Source of the DNA: Bacteroidaceae bacterium
GTDB taxonomy: Bacteria > Bacteroidota > Bacteroidia > Bacteroidales > Bacteroidaceae
DNA length: 7,438 nt
Assembly: GCA_017961965.1 (NCBI GenBank)
Contig: JAGCWG010000100.1
Location: 1 to 7,438 of the forward strand
Direction: 5' to 3'
Shown here: in pieces, positions 5,389 to 7,438 of the stretch
How positions within the stretch are numbered: the first letter of the stretch is position 1
How the letters are laid out: each line of letters opens with the position of its first letter
Position numbers and translations under genes: made by a program
The notes under the pieces: generated by a model
What the model saw: the letters and a program-made list of their open reading frames with translations, nothing else
What the model was told of the DNA's origin: nothing
Databases searched by the model: none

Positions 5389-6480
5389 GTGGAAAAGATT
5401 AAAGTAGGTATAACTCAAGGAGACATTAACGGTGTAGGCTATGAGGTAATCCTCAAGTGCTTTGCAGACGAAGAAATGTACGACCTCTGCACACCTGTTG
5501 TTTACGGTTCTCCGAAGGTAGCCACATTTCATAAAAAAATACTCAACAATCAGACAAACTTCCTGGTTCGCAACTCTGTAAATGATGTTCATGACCGCAA
5601 TCTCAACCTCATCAACTGCTTTGGTGAGGAAGAACTAAAGGTAGATTTCGGTACACCAAGCGAAGATAGTGGCAGAGCCGCATTCATGGCACTCAATCAG
5701 GCTGTCAATGACCTCATCGAAGGCAAGATTGACGTACTCGTTACTGCCCCACTCACAAACAACACCATCAAGGGCAAGGAATCAATGTTCCCTGGACATT
5801 CAGCATTCCTTGAGAAGCGTGTAGGCGGTGACAGCAAGTCGCTCGCTATATTCATTCATCAGAATCTGCGTGTTGCACTCGCAACAACAAACATACCTGT
5901 AAGCGAAGTGCCAAAGCACATCACCAAGGAACTTCTCACAGAGAAACTCATATCACTCAACAATACACTCAAGCGTGACTTCTATATTGACGGTCCACGT
6001 ATCGCTGTATTGTCACTCAATCCAAAGGGTTCGGATGACAAGGAGGAACAGGAAATCATCATTCCTACCATCAAGGACCTCTTTGACAATAAAGGTGTAC
6101 GTTGTTTCGGCCCATACTCTGCAAACGAATTCTTCGGTTCTGACAACCACACACACTTCGATGCAGTACTTGCCATGTACCTTGATCAGGGCATAGCACC
6201 ATTCAATGCCATCTCTATGGGCGAAGGACTCATCTACACAGCAGGTCTTCCTGTTGTGCGTACAGCACCTGTTCACGGTCCACAGTACGCCATTGCAGGA
6301 AAGGGAACGGCAGACGAGACATCACTCCGTCAGGCAATCTTCACAGGTATCGACGCTTACCGCAATCGTGAACGCTACGACAAGGCTCACGCCAACCCAC
6401 TCAAGCGTCAGTATTACGAGAAGCGTGACGATAGCGACAAGTTGAAGCTTGACCAGACAACAGAGAGCGAGACTTTGTAA
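5389..6480 (+). CDS. pdxA: PdxA family protein (4-hydroxythreonine-4-phosphate dehydrogenase homologue) lacking the metal-binding histidines
   Basis: The 363-residue protein is homologous to PdxA along its length: KVGITQGDINGVGYEVI at the start, FPGHSAFLEKR (H137), FGPYSANEFFG, GLPVVRTAPVHG and IAGKGTAD. PdxA oxidises 4-phosphohydroxy-threonine with NAD in the pathway to pyridoxal phosphate and uses a divalent metal. In E. coli the metal is held by H166, H211 and H266. Here the aligned positions are N168 (ATTNIPVS), K213 (LNPKGS) and L265 (MYLDQG). The usual GHTE reads G-H-S-A, the family Lys in the T-A-P-x-x-K segment is N124, and the loop after LNP is shortened. The frame is intact, so this is a diverged protein rather than a decayed gene; whether it still has PdxA activity is doubtful. 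The start is GTG at 5389, since no in-frame ATG lies upstream and the residue after it begins the usual EKIKVGIT. It sits 33 nt after the lipoprotein gene and 4 nt before the membrane protein gene. Confidence 0.85.
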   Translation: MEKIKVGITQGDINGVGYEVILKCFADEEMYDLCTPVVYGSPKVATFHKKILNNQTNFLVRNSVNDVHDRNLNLINCFGEEELKVDFGTPSEDSGRAAFMALNQAVNDLIEGKIDVLVTAPLTNNTIKGKESMFPGHSAFLEKRVGGDSKSLAIFIHQNLRVALATTNIPVSEVPKHITKELLTEKLISLNNTLKRDFYIDGPRIAVLSLNPKGSDDKEEQEIIIPTIKDLFDNKGVRCFGPYSANEFFGSDNHTHFDAVLAMYLDQGIAPFNAISMGEGLIYTAGLPVVRTAPVHGPQYAIAGKGTADETSLRQAIFTGIDAYRNRERYDKAHANPLKRQYYEKRDDSDKLKLDQTTESETL

Positions 6481-6484
6481 GTTT

Positions 6485-7438
6485 ATGAGTAATAAACTAA
6501 GAAACATATTCTTTGCCATAGGCTTAATTGCCATTGTGGTGATGATATTCACGTTCGACGTAAGTTTTGCACAACTATGGAAGGACATCTGTCATGCAGG
6601 CTACTGGCTTGTAGCCATGCTTGCACTCTGGGGCATATTGTATCTGATGAATGCCCTTACGTGGTTGGTCATACTCAAGGGAAGCGGAGAATGTAATATT
6701 TCTTTTCTCAAGCTCACAAAGATAACAATCACGGGATTTGCACTTAACTATGCCACTCCTGTAGGACTACTCGGAGGCGAGCCATACAAGATAATGGAGA
6801 TAAAGCCATACGTTGGCGTACAACGTGCATCTTCGTCCGTACTCTTGTTTGCGATGATGCACATCTTCAGCCATTTCTGGTTTTGGGTGACAAGCATCGT
6901 GGTTTACGTAATCCTTGCCCTTCTCGGTTATCTTGAATTAGGAGCAGGTATGGGTATCGTCCTCGGACTCATGGCACTCTTCTGCTTTGGCGGTATATAT
7001 CTGTTCATCAGAGGATACAAGAAAGGAATGGTTGTCAAGCTCATTGGCATTGTGGCACATATTCCTGGATTGAAGCGTAAAGCTGCTGAGTTTAAGGAAA
7101 AGCAGAGAGAGACACTTGAAAAGATTGACATTCAAATATCCGAGTTGCAGAGCCAGAACAAGCGTAGTTTCTATTGCTCGTTTTTCCTCGAATATTTTGG
7201 ACGCATCTTCCAGTCGTTCGAAATTATGTTTATGCTTATCCTCTTCAACGCAGGAAAGGCTGACTTCATCACATTCCTCTACTCATTCCTCATACTCGCA
7301 TTCACGTCCCTGTTTGCAAACCTGCTATTCTTCTTCCCTCTTCAGCTTGGAGGACGTGAAGGAGGATTTGCACTCTCAACAGCACAGATGGGAATGACCA
7401 ATGATATAGGTCTGTTTGTAAGCATGATGTGTCGAGTA
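6485..7438 (+). CDS. Flippase-like / lysylphosphatidylglycerol synthase TM-region family membrane protein, first 318 residues (3' end outside window)
   Basis: The frame from the ATG at 6485 is open to the window end (318 codons). Hydrophobic segments appear at about 8-24, 39-64, 80-96, 114-147, 153-178 and 241-285. A basic, Glu-rich cytoplasmic-type loop lies near 198-229. Family-like motifs are NYATPVGLLGGEPYK (G97, G98, E99, P100) in the first half and a G-G-R-E-G-G stretch (289-294) near the end. These resemble the membrane domain of MprF and the AglD/YbhN-like flippase-like proteins, which act on lipid substrates in the inner membrane. No aminoacyl-transferase domain is visible, so the lysyl-transfer activity of MprF should not be assumed. 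The start lies 4 nt after the pdxA stop, indicating the same operon. The family call is fairly sure, the substrate is unknown. Confidence 0.8.
   Translation, partial: MSNKLRNIFFAIGLIAIVVMIFTFDVSFAQLWKDICHAGYWLVAMLALWGILYLMNALTWLVILKGSGECNISFLKLTKITITGFALNYATPVGLLGGEPYKIMEIKPYVGVQRASSSVLLFAMMHIFSHFWFWVTSIVVYVILALLGYLELGAGMGIVLGLMALFCFGGIYLFIRGYKKGMVVKLIGIVAHIPGLKRKAAEFKEKQRETLEKIDIQISELQSQNKRSFYCSFFLEYFGRIFQSFEIMFMLILFNAGKADFITFLYSFLILAFTSLFANLLFFFPLQLGGREGGFALSTAQMGMTNDIGLFVSMMCRV

Overview
The window looks like chromosomal DNA of a Bacteroidota bacterium, most likely Prevotella or a close relative. The evidence is the promoter type (TTTG, 19-20 bp, TAnnTTTG) seen upstream of several genes, A-rich leaders without Shine-Dalgarno sequences, protein sequences of Bacteroidales type, and the gene order rlmN - DUF4837 lipoprotein - pdxA. 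The assignment rests on recognition only; no search was run.

Layout. On the minus strand at the left edge is the 5' part of a NifU/IscU-like Fe-S scaffold gene (1-292), with its own -7 element and a hairpin at the predicted 5' end of its mRNA. Next, also on the minus strand, is the RNase P RNA gene rnpB (about 538-903). An AT-rich divergent spacer follows. Then comes a compact plus-strand RNA unit: a consensus promoter (1128-1159), a tRNA-like sequence with a perfect T-arm but an abnormal body (about 1166-1237), and a strong intrinsic terminator (1245-1276). A roughly 460-bp gene-free stretch holds an unusual array of 11-bp-period repeats (1537-1634). From 1738 on, everything reads plus: the glyA promoter and glyA, a 172-bp repeat-rich spacer, then a tight cluster of rlmN, a DUF4837 lipoprotein, a pdxA homologue and a flippase-like membrane protein that runs off the right edge. 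The rlmN and lipoprotein genes overlap by 4 nt, the lipoprotein-pdxA gap is 33 nt, and the pdxA-membrane gene gap is 4 nt, so these four are probably one operon.

Functional links. GlyA is a PLP enzyme of glycine and one-carbon metabolism, and PdxA belongs to the PLP-synthesis pathway. RlmN and rnpB serve the translation apparatus.

Most notable observations: (1) the PdxA homologue is intact but has lost all three histidines that bind the metal in known PdxA (N168, K213, L265 instead), plus other active-site residues; (2) a tRNA-like gene with a good promoter and terminator cannot form a normal cloverleaf; (3) there is a phased 11-bp repeat array upstream of glyA; (4) GlyA has a one-base-explainable Met-to-Arg change inside its D-x-A-H active-site motif.
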